NCBI GenBank assembly: GCA_963971225.1
Contig: OZ020267.1
Coordinates: 97,329,648 to 97,393,647, forward strand
Source of the DNA: Melieria omissa
Lineage: Eukaryota > Arthropoda > Insecta > Diptera > Ulidiidae
DNA length: 64,000 nt
Direction: 5' to 3'
Shown here: positions 1 through 12,267 of the stretch, one piece after another
Numbering within the stretch: the first letter of the stretch is position 1
Layout: every line of letters starts with the position of its first letter
Notes under the pieces: generated by a model
The model's database searches: none
Seen by the model: only the letters and a program-made list of their open reading frames with translations
Told to the model about the DNA's origin: nothing
Program-made: the position numbers and the translations under genes

Positions 1-950
1 TTTGAGAAAAGCTACGAAATCCGTACCCTCTTCCGCCTATAATGGAAGAGGCAGAATGTCTTGAATACCTGGGCGCCACAATCTACACAGATGGCTCCGA
101 GATGGATTGCGAGGTGGGAATTTAGGAATTCTGGCTGCTGAATACCTCAAGCGTCTTCCAAGCGCAGGTGCTTGCTATTAAGGAAGCTTGCAGGATGGCA
201 CTGACAGACACATCTTACAAAAACCACATTACCATTCTCTCCGACAGCCTATCCACAATCAATACACTCGACTCGTCGATTCTATTCTGAAAACTAGTGC
301 GGGAATGCAGAGAAATCCTCACAGAGCTGGCCAATCGGTTAAGAGTTACCCTGATATGGGTGCCAGGGCACAACAAACAAAAATCGACGGTAACAAACGA
401 GCCGATGTTCTGGCTTAAAAAGCTCCGCTCTTGATGACAGTGAGGCGCTGACGGTTCACGTTTCTGTGGGCTCTATCAATATTGAGATCTCCAAGGCCTT
501 CTTTGCTAAAGCCAACACTAGGTGACAGAGGATAGAATACTGCAAATCAGCAAATCGCTTTGGCCTACATATCACAAAAATAGTACCGCAAAACTCTTAA
601 ACAAGGGCCGCCGGGATGTGGCGAGACTGACCACGGTCATCACTGGACACTGGCGCATTGCAGAGCACGCGGCAAAAATGGGGATTCCTCTCGAGAATCC
701 GAACGAGAAGGAAACCATGCATCACTTTCTCTGCGCCTGTCCGGCTCTATCAAAAAGGAGATGGAATGTGCTGGGCAAGCCAACATTTCAGAACTTTGAG
801 GCGATACCAAAGTGCTCCTTAAACTCGCTACAAGCCTTCATGAACTTTTCAGACTGGATACAAAGGCTGGATACAATATACCTTATAGTATCTACCGGGA
901 GCACTAAGTGGTAACAAAACGGCACCTATGCGATAGCTTAATGTTGGTAC
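1..950 (+). mobile_element. Degenerate LINE fragment: RNase H domain and C-terminal zinc-knuckle region
   Basis: This is a 5'-truncated, broken non-LTR retrotransposon ORF2. An RNase H1 fold is readable across shifted frames. The first motif is IYTDGS at about 81-98, followed by an AIKEAC segment near 178-193, a LSDSLS segment near 238-255, and WVPGHN...DGNKRAD at 356-412. A second open stretch at 522-914 contains a GHWRI segment and then ETMHHFLCACPAL, the Cys/His knuckle typical of the ends of R1/LOA/Jockey-like elements. At least one frameshift and an in-frame stop lie between the RNase H motifs, so the copy is dead. What follows the stop at 912-914 looks like 3' UTR. The exact clade is inferred, not proven. 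Confidence 0.8.
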
Positions 951-3673
951 ATTGCCACTCGAACCAACCAAACAACCCACTCGTTAGCTCGACTAGTACA
1001 CTCGAAGTCCTTTAAAGCCCATTGTGATCTCCGTATAGTACAAACGTACTGTTGCCAAGATGGCAATTACAAACATCTCAAAGTGCAGTTCAGTCGCATA
1101 GAAAATGCTGCGCAGACCAAGGGTCTTTCCTGTCTTCGCAACTAAGGCAGTAGTTCCTATGAGGCAGACCTATCTTATTCGCAAAAGGACCAATGACGCA
1201 AGGTACCGTCAGAACCCCTTGAGATGGCGTGAGTTAGAAGATACTACTATTTTCGAATCGTCTGTAGAGACTGGAACTTCAAACCCACTAATAAAAGGAT
1301 TGGTAGATCATATATAGATCATCTATCTGTTCTTAGTTTTAACCTTTTCACACCAAGCATTTTAAAATTTTTGTAAACTTTGTGATTTCATTGCTGAAAT
1401 TTTTACTGTCCTTCTTTAGACTTTTATATGTTCAGCATTTTTAATAGAAAATTCTTATGAGGCTCATATGTTTTCTTGTACATGAAAATGTTTTAGCAAT
1501 TTTAGTTGAGAAACCAATTGACAATTTACAATTAAAAATTATTATTATTCGTAATATTCCAACTTCCGTTGACCTCTTTTCCCTCTGTTACTTAACTTTT
1601 CTGGCCCCAATTTCACCCTCGACTACGCTTCATCACCTCAGTGTTTTGTAACGTTCACGCTAATTAAAAGTCATTAATTGTCTGTGACTGTTGTCACCGA
1701 CTGTCAGCGCCAACTGCTAAGAGTGCATGCACGTAATTTCACCCTCGGAGTCCCCCCTCACTCGTAACCATCATTGATACCTCTGCATGGCAAAGAAACA
1801 ACAAAGTTCATCCTGTATGGTGCCCTCTTTTACGCCCCCCTCGCCGCCCCCCAAATGTTGAGCGACCACATCCTTGAAGTGCATTGCGCAAACTGTCAAC
1901 ACAAAAACAACAAACAGCAACAACTTGTACTCATACTCTGAGCATAGTCTGACATTTGAGTGCACTGACAGCACCGCTCAGTCTGTCGGGGCATCGGGTA
2001 GGAGCGCTTGTAACGTTTGCGCATCATTTCGCTGCAACGGCTGTCAAGCCGCATGACGTTTATATACAATTGTCCGTGTCAAGTGTTGTTGTGCATTTTA
2101 TAGTTGTTGTTGTTGTTATCTCTTGTTGTTGCTGCATTTGTTGAGCTTCTATAAAATGTTTTAATTTTGCCGAGCACTTCCGTCGCTGCGGCGTTGTGGC
2201 GCTGTTTTTTCGGGCTGACTGATGCGCGATTTTTTGTTTTTTGAGTCGTTTTGTCGCACGCGCGCTTTTTCTCTTTCCTTCCATCTTTTTCCATACCTCT
2301 TCCCCATTTTTTGGCTGTGTGTGGGTGTTTGTTGTTTTTGTTTTTATGCGCAGTTGACACTTGTTTTGCTGCATTGTTGCTTTTATTGTTGCCCAGTTGT
2401 TGTCTCTGTCGCATGTCGCTTGTATTTTTTTTTCGTTTTGTTTGCAGTCTCTTGTCAAATTGACATATATTCATCAAGTGCCAGACAGCGATGTGCAATT
2501 TGCATTTTTATACAATTTAATTTTTTTATTTGCTGCAATTTTTAACTCTTTTTTTAAGGTGTGTTAAAATGAAAAAATAAGTTTTTAACGGAAAAAACTA
2601 TACGAGTTATTTCCAGATTTAAAAATTTAATTTAAAAATTCAAAATATTTTATTTGATTTTATTTTTTATAAAAAATGTTTTTAGGAAGCAAAATTAGCT
2701 CACTTCAGTCAGATCAAAACTTAAGTTGGGTGAAGGTCATTCCCCCCATTCCATTAAATTCTCAATTCAATTGGAAAATTAATTTTTCTATGGAATTTGC
2801 TTTGTAAAATTTTTAATTGAATTCCACAAAAAGTGTTTCAACAAAAGTTTTTCTGGCTACATAACTGTGCGGAAAAAAACGCAGAGCATGTTGACGTTAA
2901 CTTAATTAACAATGACAGCAATTACCAGCGATTGTTAGTAATTAAACCTGATTTTATGTTGTTGATAATTTTCCACTTTTTATTGCAACAACGAAATGCA
3001 ATTCATGGCAATTTACGCTCAAGCGTTTAAATGTTGCTGTGGGTACAAACATTTTTTTAAACTATTTTCAACTGCGGCTTAAAGTGTTGTAAGTAGTTTG
3101 ATATATTTTTAATTTGAACCAAGTTGCTGGTCTCTTTGAAAAAAAAAAGGCCAGGCAGGGAAAGAGGGAGTTTTAACTTTTTTCATTTGGCACCAATTGG
3201 GAACTAATTTGGACCCATTTTGTTTTGAACTCTCCACTAAAACGAATTAATTTTTACTACAATTTTATCTTTTTAAAATCTACACGGATTTTTGCAAAAA
3301 TCTTAGTAGATTCTGATTCTGCTACAGTTGTGGCTTCTCGAAACTTAAGGTCCAAAGACGTAAAGGAATAAGGATTCGACCAAAAGCGGACCAGTTGCAC
3401 AAAAAGTGGGCTGTTAAAGCAAGAACCGCCCACAGGCTGGGTCGAGCTGACTGTCTGATATGTGAACTCTTAATCCATGGAAAGTGACTAATCACTAAGC
3501 CGACAAGCTGTCTTCAAGCACTGCTGTCCAAGTACAAAAGAAATCCAGAACATTTAAATGAAATGAATGAATTATTAAAAGGAAATAAAGAGAAAAGTCG
3601 TTTGACCCATTTGTTCATTTCGACTTTCGGCTCATCTCAAAGTAATCAGTGGCCTTGGGGCTTCTTATGAAGG
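951..3673. other. Intronic sequence without recognisable gene
   Basis: No coding gene is supported here. Positions 951-1320 may be residual LINE 3' flank. About 1680-2480 is a GC-richer unique block with GTT/TTG triplet runs whose two overlapping minus-strand frames are low-complexity Lys/Asn/Gln/Thr and look like chance frames. 2560-3300 is AT-rich. 3300-3670 is complex sequence I cannot assign. Confidence 0.5.
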
Positions 3674-3681
3674 AGTCTAAC

Positions 3682-4236
3682 CAGTGTTGCCAGATCAAGA
3701 GATTTCTTCCTAGATTTAGGAGATTCTTGGTCTTTTAGGAGAATTTTTAGGAATTTTAAGAATTGTTAAGGAGAAACTTAGGAGATTTATATTTTATGTT
3801 AGGGGATTTTTCGGATCGTTAGTGGATTTCTGAGAGATTTTAGGATAACGAAGTATTACATACATACAAAACATATTTTGGCAACTGTTGTAAAAGTCAA
3901 AGCATCCGTTTGTGTTAAAAATTTGTAAGCTTACATAATGTAAGTTCGTTCTATCTCGTTCTCACTCATTTCCGTTACAATGAAATCCCAAAATGGCACT
4001 TTTTGTTTAATTCATTTGTTATACGTTTTGTTTTTGTTAAGTTTTTGTTGTGAAGCTGAAGAGGAATAAAAAAGGCTATATTAAAAAAAATTATATTTTT
4101 TTTTTATTTTTTTATGAAAAGTTTAATTCCTTTAAAATTACGCAAATTAAAAAAAATTTTAGGAGACTTTTAAACTTTTGGAAGGAAATTTCAGAATTTT
4201 TTAGGAGAAAATCATTTCGGATATCTGACAACACTG
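3682..4236. mobile_element. hAT-type MITE, copy 1, with target duplication
   Basis: A 555-bp element with inverted termini. The left end reads CAGTGTTGCCAGAT, and the right end read inward is CAGTGTTGTCAGAT (13 of 14 match). It is flanked by near-identical 8-bp direct repeats, AGTCTAAC at 3674-3681 and AATCTAAC at 4237-4244. CAGTG termini with an 8-bp duplication are the hallmark of the hAT superfamily. The interior is AT-rich, carries repeated TTTAGGAGA motifs, and has no transposase. Related copies lie at 11517 and 48188. Confidence 0.8.
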
Positions 4237-4244
4237 AATCTAAC

Positions 4245-6024
4245 TTTAGTTGCTTTCGAGATTATAATCCATAATGTGCTCTCCTCTAAATGAGTTCCCC
4301 TAACGTAATGTAACCTAACCTCAAAGGAGCTTTGATCGAATCTGTGTCGCTGACTGAACAAATCCTTAGCATCAACAAACAATTTTACAAACATTTCTGC
4401 AATCATTTAAAGGTTAAACATGCAATTTTATATTCTGTGAAAATAAATCTGAAAATACCACAACAACAAAGCGCACTTAATGTCTTTGAACGCAACTTGA
4501 AAAAAAATATTGACAATAATTTATGGACAATATTTATCCATATTAAACGTTAATGGACTCATTATTGCATTGCAATAACAACAACAACAACAAGCCAGAA
4601 TTTATTATCGAACAAGTTGCCATCTGGCGCGCTTTAAAAATCTCATAATTTACCGTTTACTACCCCCACACCGTCTAAATTAATGGCGGCGCCTGAGCGC
4701 GCAAATTTTTTCCCCAACATGTAAAATTTTTTTTATTATAATTTTTTATATTTTTTGTAAGTTGGCGCAGGCAACTAATTAGGCATGAAGGTAAAAAAAA
4801 AGCCAACCACCCGCTGACTGACTGACTGACAGACTGGGTTGGCGCGCGCCAACGCACAGCAGGCTTCAAGCAATAACATTGATGTTGAAAATGCGTAATG
4901 AAAACAAAAGCAACAAATACATTTTTATGAAGACACACCTTTGATAATATTTTTGGTTTTTGACAACAAATTTTACAAATTTTTATTAGTCAACAAATGC
5001 AAATAAAACGCGTGTTGGTGTTGAAATTGGTTTGTCTTTGTTTTTGGCAATGTTTCTGGGCGCAGCTAACAACTTTTTTTGTTTTTTTTTGGTGTTGTGA
5101 ATATTTGTATAAAATTTGTGTAGTTTGTAATGTTTGCTAATTGCTTTGTAGGCGACACAAAGACAACAAAGTGTCACAATTGGCACAAAAATTTTTGGGG
5201 TTTACGGCAGAGAGGAAGAAGTGATAAGTAAGTAAACTCAACTGTTGGACAGACAGTGCCATTCATAGACAACGCAGCGCTAATTCCACGAACAACAATA
5301 AATTTTCAACTCAACAGGCGAGAATTTGCAGCAATTTAGAAGACAGTCGAGCGTGGGCCAGCCGAACGAGGTGATTGGAAAATGAGGCAGACGCACAAAC
5401 TGTGTCAATTGCCACGCATTAAAATAGTTAGTTGGCAACACTGGGCAATGCCACGACGAACGCGTCGAGTGGGTGTCGCAATTGAAATGCATGCGCCGCA
5501 TTTTGTGGCAATTTATCAAAAACGAGCAGCGACGCACTGCCAGCGAAAAGAAGATGCAACGCGCCCGGCGATTCTAATGCAATTTCCGCTTTTGGGCAAA
5601 AAAAAGAAGAAACGAATAAGAGAAGTGAGTGTCAGCGTTGGTTGGCCGCTTTGGCGTTGGCGCTGGTTTTTACACATTTCACGTGGGTTGAGAGTTTTTG
5701 TAGATGGTTTTTCTTTTTTTGTGGTAAAATGCAAATTTGTTGCTCATAAATGGCTTAAAGATATTTCGAAATTTAATTAAATATTTCATGTAGTTTTGGT
5801 ATGCAACAATTTTTTGAATTTTATGAATGAGTTTTAGATTTAATTTTTAATATTTAATTTCAAATTCAGTAAAACAAATGCTAAAACATTTGCAAGAAAA
5901 CATAATAAAATCCATCATGAAACAAATATTCTTTTTTTAGCTTAAAAAATCTGCATATTTTCGTAGAAGATATTCTTATAATTTTTGTAAATTGTGTTTA
6001 AGTATGTAGAGTCCTTAGTTTCCT
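4245..6024. other. Intronic sequence; LINE-type tail and unique block
   Basis: A short AACCTAACCT-bearing tail near 4308-4322 suggests the 3' end of an old retroelement copy. About 4560-5770 is a complex, partly GC-rich unique block with CTGA and CAA repeats, possibly cis-regulatory. The overlapping frames on both strands at 5280-5780 have no family resemblance and I do not call them genes. 5770-6020 is AT-rich. Confidence 0.45.
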
Positions 6025-6152
6025 TTATCGACAAGAACCCCCAAACACAAAAATTGCTGGAGCAAAATATGGTTCCGAATAGAATTGGGCTCAGAAGTTG
6101 AACACCAAACCCCTTCTCCCTAAATGAAATCCTGTGTGCACCACTGGTACCG
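6025..6152. mobile_element. CAGTGGCG-type MITE fragment, copy 1
   Basis: This shares a core with the copies at 12123 and 50738: a CCCCCAAACACA block, AAATTGCTGG, AAAATATGGTT, and a right end ending GTGCACCACTGGT. The left terminus is not recognisable, so the copy is truncated or eroded. No coding potential. Confidence 0.6.
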
Positions 6153-7834
6153 TCAAAATTTAGACAAATGGTAGATATATAAGATATTCTTTTAAGGTAG
6201 ATTTAGAGGATCGAAGTGTTTCGTACATAGTTTTCAAGTTTAGTTCGTAGTTTACGTCCTAAAGGAAACTAACCAGCAAGGAGTCTAAATATTTTATATT
6301 TTTGTTTTAATAAATTTTAATCAAATTGGCTTAAATTATTTTGATTTCACTTAGGTCGCGAACAATATAAACGGGTTTAGCCTGCAACGTCAAACCACGT
6401 AACTCACGCGACCCATTTGTGTAGTCAACCAATGTTACAGACAACTGTTTTCCTAGAAGAAAAGGCGGAACCCAACTGGCGCCCAGTGCGCAAACTTAAA
6501 CGTCGCAACAACAATAACAACAACAACAACAAGAATTAAAACCAGCAAACACGTTTAAGTACAAACAGCACAGTTCTAACAACTTGCAAGACAAATAAGA
6601 AAATAGGCGCAAAAAGTGTCGCGTACGCGCTTCAACTGTCATCAGGGCCGAGCTGGGCAGAGAAGACAAACCGACGCGGCGACGCATTTGTGCAGCCCAC
6701 TTCACATTCTCGCCGCTACACGTTGCGTTGCTCCATGAGCGAATGCACTGCAGTGGCGGCGATGACGGCGGCGCGTGCGTGCTGAAATGTTCGCGCATGC
6801 GCACAATGCGGCTGCGTGGTAATGTCGCTTTGTTTTTAATGCATTTGTTGGCTTTATGAAAATATGAAAAATTACAAGTACAGACATTAACTGAAAGAAC
6901 AACAACAACAAATGCGTTGACAGCGCCTGCAACGAGGCCAGCAAAGTCCAACGAAAGATTTATGAGGGCAATGCAGCGAATGTCGCCAACAAAATGCTTT
7001 CGAGTGCAGCACTGCAGTGTTTTAGTTGTTTTTGTTGTTGTGTATATTGTAGTCGCTGTTTTGGGACTTTTTATTATTGTTTTTTTATTGTTGGTGCAAT
7101 TTTTTGCAATTTTTTTTATGGACAAAATTGCCTGAATGCGCTTTAACTGGGCACTTCCTGAAAAATTTTGGAGCATTTTACTTGACTTATATTGGACTTC
7201 TTACTCACTCAGCTCATTGCAATTTGCATAATTTTAATTTTTGTAATTTTTTTTGTTACTCACTGATTTTCTCAAGTGGCACAAATCAGCGCAGTGCAAT
7301 TTATTGTTCAGCGTTGTTGTTGTTGCCAACCTTGACTTGCATTTTGACACAAGTGGAAGCACATTGAATCATTTTTATGATTTTGTGATTCCTTCTTCTT
7401 CTCACTTTGCCATTCGCTCTGTTCCTTTATTCCCGCCAAGACACTCATTCATTCATTAAAAATTTTAACTTTTTTGTGACTTAACAAAAATTGTTTGTTG
7501 TGATTGTCGTTGCTGTTTGACTCTGCTATATTTGGGGATTAATAATAACAACTACAATGACAACAACAAAAACATGCAACAAACGCCAACGAACGAGCAA
7601 AATTTGGGTTTGTTCTTTGCTTTGTTTGGTTTCGTTGGGTCCAAATCTGCCTCATAAATTACGCCTTCAAGCGACACTTTGTTGTTGTCATATGCATTGT
7701 TCAAATTGCGTTTACAACAACAACTATATATGCTTCATAATTCATTTGCACTAGTGGACTTGAGCTTCATCCAAGATTTGATTTTGGTGTGTGCCGCGAT
7801 TTATTTATTTCTTTTTTGCGCATTTTTTGGATTA
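6153..7834. other. Intronic sequence with a GC-richer unique block
   Basis: 6153-6420 is AT-rich. About 6420-7760 is a complex block rich in CAA/GTT triplets. The longest minus-strand frame (6496-7176) has no recognisable domain, poly-Cys/Thr tracts from triplet repeats and no splice context, so I treat it as non-coding. The block could be conserved intronic regulatory DNA. Confidence 0.45.
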
Positions 7835-7836
7835 TA

Positions 7837-8492
7837 CGAGGGTAGTCTTAAAAGTCTCAAAACTGTGAAAGATATAAGATAAAATGTTTTTTTTTAATTT
7901 TTCTATATAGTCTCTTTGTAAGTACACACATTTCTCTAAGCAATGCTCTCACATTTTTAACCCGTTTAAATAGAACTTTGGAAATGTTTATTTGAATTAA
8001 ACACCGAAGGCACCTAAAACGTTTTCATGCCCAAATCTTGATACAAAATATGAAAAACACATTCTTTGGATATATTCATAACCTTTGATTTCTCTTTCAC
8101 TCTATTTTAATGTTTTTCTAGCAACATTTAGTAAACTTGGGCCATGTTATCATCAATGGTTGAAGTGTTCGGGGGTCCTGAACATTTATTGTCTCCCAAG
8201 TTGGTACAGTAACATTTAAATGTAGCTGTCAAAAATTTCACAGTGATAATAATCTCTGCACACAGCGTTCAATATTTCCTTAATTTGGCTTTCCAATATA
8301 AATTTTTAATAATTGCTCTGAAATCGGATTTTTTGTCGTTTCCACAAAAATATGAAAATCGACTACTCAAACCATTGTCCAACAACAACTGCGCATTGAA
8401 ACTGTTGAAATTTTGTTGATCCAAAAATTCTCTGAGCCAAAAATTTCAGCTCATCTTCATTTTGAAATCGAAAACTTTTCAGGCAACCCTCC
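7837..8492 (-). mobile_element. Deleted mariner-family transposon
   Basis: A 656-bp element flanked by TA dinucleotides (7835-7836 and 8493-8494). The termini are imperfect inverted repeats: CGAGGGTAGTCTTAAAAG at the left and GGAGGGTTGCCTGAAAAG at the right read inward, about 16 of 22 matching. On the minus strand, broken frames resemble the mariner transposase N-terminal region: a VMNISKE..F segment around 8080 followed by HILYQDLGMK near 8035, the usual helix-turn-helix neighbourhood. The element is about half the family's ~1.3 kb and full of stops, so it is an inactive deletion derivative. Confidence 0.75.
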
Positions 8493-8494
8493 TA

Positions 8495-10984
8495 TAACAG
8501 ACTTTTGACGCATGGTTTTGTTGTTATTTATATTTTTGTATAATTCAAATGACTTGTTAAGTCCTTGCTTGATAAATGTTTTCAGTGCTTTTTTGGGGTG
8601 TGTCGTTAATTGAAGAAAAATTATTTTGTATTTTTATTTTGCATATTTTATGCGTTTTTTTAATAATAATTTTTATAATAATTTTTTAGAATTTCTTAAG
8701 AAATTTTTTATATTTGCTTACATTTTTTATTATCTCAAAAATTTAGTGCGCGTGTTGCTAATTTTTAGCACATTCTTTTAGTACCAAAGCACTTTACAAT
8801 TACAACAACAACTACAAAAATAGCCAAAACAACAACAATAATTGCAATAAAAATGATAAAAACAACTATTTAACATCTTTTTTAAGTGACTGAGTTAATT
8901 AAAACTGACATTGTAGACGTCCACTTTGGTTGTGGTTGCAAAGGAAACAAAATTTAAAGACAACAACAAAAAACAACAAAATTCGGTCATGAACGACTTA
9001 GTTATGCCGTACACTATAGCTTAAGTTACGCCTTTTATATAGACTTATTTCAAATATTTTCATTTTTTTCAAATATTTTTAAATCAGTTTGTCAAATATT
9101 TCAAATGATATCTTTTAAATAAAAAACTCATGGGCTAAGAGCTTATTTTCAATTTCAAAATATGCATAAATCTGCAAATTATGTTGTTATCATATGAAAT
9201 AGTTTTTTTACTAAAGTATTTATTGACAGAAAAACTGGATTTAAATGGCTCACAATGGTTTATAGCCTTAAGAACTTTTATTGAATTTTTTTAATTGAAC
9301 TTTTTTATTTTGTAATATTCTAGTTTTATCATGGTCTGCAAAAATTTAATTTTTTTTAGTCTACAAATATATTGTTGAATTTTTTCATTGAACTCCTTTA
9401 TTTTGTAATATTTTATTTTTATTGATGGTCTGGTAAAATTTATTTTGTTGTTTGACTGGATTATAAATAAATAAAAATAAATAAATAAAAATTAATATTG
9501 CCAATTTATGTTTGAATATGTCCGTTTGTAAGTCGGATTTCAGAAAACTAATTATTTCGGTTTTAACACTAAAGTCCACTGTTGCAAAAACTGGCTCAAT
9601 AAGAGTTAAGAAGGCGAGAAATATAAATTTTGAGCTAAAAATATTTATAAAACGTCCAATTATTTTTGATTGAAGTGGAAACATTCATATTTCTTAAAAA
9701 CATTTATTGGCAACTCTGTTCAAAAGTAAGTAAATTACGTTCTTTCTAAAATCAGTACTTAATTTAAGTTCTTTTGTGTTAATTTGAATCAAATTTTATT
9801 CCAATAATGCAACTCCTTCGACAGTTGGAGTTAGGCCAGTCGATTGCTCGGACAGTCAGTCATGGCGAGATAGATTCACCGATTGATTCTGATCACAAAT
9901 ATAAATAATTTTCCATAACAACGTCTGCTCCTTCTGAGCATCACACACCAAAACGAATATACCCCACCAGCTCTGTGTAGCTCACAACAAGCAAATGCAA
10001 CAACAACAAAGCATTGCAGACAATAACAGCGATCGTTGGTGCCGGTAAACAAGTGTAGCCGCAGTTAAATGTGACACAGCAGCGACAGCCACACACGGAC
10101 GAACGGACATGAGACGGACAACACAAATGGAGCGACGAACCAACGGATGGACGGACGGACGGACGGGTAGATAGACAGCGCAGCCAGTCCAGTGCGCTCA
10201 ATGAACAATGACAGAACGACAAATCGAACTGCTAACCTATCATTATTGTTGTTGTTGTTGTTGTTTATAAGCGACCAACGTTAAATTGCCAATATTGGCA
10301 AGAGACAGCCGTCGCACACACATTGCTTGCCACATGTGACAGCCCCGACACACACACACACACATATATGTAAACGTTCAGCCATTTGCATGAGTGCAGC
10401 ATTGTGGCACAGACGCCGACGCCGATGTCGATGTCGACTCTGACGCCAGAGTCCAAGTCGTTGCTTGACTTATGTGGCACATCGGTTAAGTGAAGGTTAA
10501 ATTTACAATAAATAAAAAATATGATTAAGAAAAACACAAAAGCGAACAACAATGGAACAGATGAGGCGAATGGAAGTGCAGATGGAGATCGAGCTGCAGC
10601 CTACAGATTTTTAAAAGCAAGTGGCAACAGTTTAGCCGCATGTGGCACGCTGCCAAAGAATAAAAACAACAGCAGTGCTGAACTGACGACATATGGAGTC
10701 TGGCGATGAAGAAAAGTGAGGAGAAAACATGCAAAAAAGTGATTCAGTGGGCGGTTTCGACCGATTTCTTCTGTCTGAACTGGACGGAGTCTGTATATTT
10801 TTCGTGCCTTGTTTAAAAGTGCTTAAAATGGGCGGACCATGCCTTCAACCAACTAATTGAAGGACGATCAGTTGAATTGCCAAGCTGACTAATGAACGAA
10901 CAGGCAAAGAGATGAATGAACATTGGCAAGTCGTTTGTTGTGATGATTTCGATCGATATTTATATGCTTTTTCATACTACCCAC
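8495..10984. other. Intronic sequence, AT-rich then GC-richer block
   Basis: 8495-9900 is AT-rich with (AAAT)n near 9465-9490. About 9930-10760 is a complex block with a GGAC tetramer run (about 10143-10166), a GTT run (10246-10263) and CA repeats (about 10350-10364). No exon, RNA gene or transposase is recognisable. Confidence 0.45.
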
Positions 10985-11430
10985 GCCTTCTTTTGGACAT
11001 AGAAAGCTCTTGGTCAAAGCACTGTAGGGGTGTAGGGTTTCAAAATGGCCCATGAGGTTCATTGTGTCACCACGTGATGGTTGCTCCGCCTATACACTTC
11101 CCGAAGAGAGAGCCACCTAGTAAACCAGCCCTGGTAAATTTATCGACACCGTTTGGGTCCCCAAATAATCGGGTTAAATTTACCAGAGCTCCTGCAATGG
11201 ACTTCTCTCTTCTAGGTCTGCAGCGTATCGGAAGAAGTGTTGTTCCAAAAGTCGGAGGCACGTTCTCACAACAATTTGAGCTCGCAGTCTTCTTTTTTAC
11301 AGCTTCTACAAAATTTATGATACAGTATACTCAAATGTTGAAGGTTTTGACCTATAAGACAGTGTCTATTTATGATTCCCACGACAATACCTATAGAGGG
11401 TTTGTGTACTAGAATCAGTTCCCTGGATCT
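10985..11430. other. Unassigned complex segment with an imperfect palindrome
   Basis: This is GC-richer than its flanks. At 11131-11187 an imperfect inverted repeat begins CTGGTAAATTTA and ends TAAATTTACCAG. It could be an undescribed repeat or the stem of a foldback sequence. Open frames on both strands simply reflect this palindrome; no protein family is recognisable. Confidence 0.35.
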
Positions 11431-11516
11431 ACTCTGGTCGATCGAGGGCCAGAACTATCTTACCGTGTTGCATGTTTATTCGTGGAGTCAGTTGGAGATG
11501 CTCAGTAAGCATTCTT

Positions 11517-11930
11517 CAGTGTTGTCAGGTCAAGAAATTGTCCCCTAGATTTAGGAGATTCTTGCCCTTTAGGAAAATTTTTAGGAGGAAGAATTGCTTA
11601 GGAGAAAGTTTAGAAGAATTTGATGTTTATACATTCGATATCCTTAGTGGCACTAAAGCCTTGAGAATTGAAAACTAAATTGTCTAATTTTATTTAATTA
11701 AATTGTATGCTTCAAAGTGTACAATTTATGCCTTGAATGAAGGAAGTTTACAAAAGCAAATTTCATACCGATCTAATTTTTTTTATGTTTTGTTTGTGTT
11801 GTTAAGCCGAAGCTGAATTTTGATTCATTCAGCTGCAAAAAAAAACAAAAATACTTTTCTTTTTTTATGAGAAATTTAATTGTTTAGGTTAAAATGACAA
11901 AAATTTAAATAAAACTAAAAAAATTTAAAT
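11517..11930. mobile_element. hAT-type MITE, copy 2 (one end only)
   Basis: The left end reads CAGTGTTGTCAGGTCAAG, followed by the same TTTAGGAGATTCTTG block as copy 1. The interior at about 11680-11770 matches copy 3 (48188-48553) read on the other strand, including TGCTTCAAAGTG and AAGTTTACAAAAGC. No right terminus is visible, so the 3' limit is approximate. Confidence 0.7.
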
Positions 11931-12122
11931 AAAAACTGAAACTAAAAAGAAGTTTGCAAATCGATAGTGAAATACCAACTTCAACAACAACCATAAAAAG
12001 TGCACAAAACTTATAAAGAAATCGATTTTCGACTTAAACAGGTTTGCTGTGCTTTTATTGTCATAATTTCATCATCGTGATTTGGAAATTTTTGGACCAA
12101 CTGTTTGATTTTTTATTAACAC

Positions 12123-12267
12123 CAGTGACGAACAGAGGAAGGTTTTGGGGGTTAAAAGCCCCCAAACACAGAAATTGCTGGTGCAAAATATGGTTTCGAA
12201 TCGAATCGAGCCAAAAAGTTGTATAGAAACCTCACCCCCTGAACATGAAATCCTGTGTGCGCCACTG
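12123..12267. mobile_element. CAGTGGCG-type MITE, copy 2
   Basis: A short element of about 145 bp with the left end CAGTGACGAACAGAGG and a right end which read inward is CAGTGGCGCACACAGGATTT. The core has the family's GGGGGTT...CCCCCAAACACA and AAATTGCTGG motifs. The termini look hAT-like, but I could not find a convincing 8-bp target duplication. Confidence 0.7.

Noticed and set aside
2060..2498. Overlapping 132- and 139-codon minus-strand frames
   Set aside because: Both are Asn/Gln/Lys/Thr-rich from CAA/AAC repeats and overlap in different frames.
5540..5640. Plus-strand exon ending in GTGAGT at 5624
   Set aside because: A single donor-like hexamer with no recognisable protein, acceptor or promoter is not enough.
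6496..7176. 226-codon minus-strand frame
   Set aside because: No domain, Cys and Thr runs come from triplet repeats, and there is no splice or promoter context.
7837..8492. Active mariner element
   Set aside because: Half length with many stops and only ~16 of 22 matching terminal positions.
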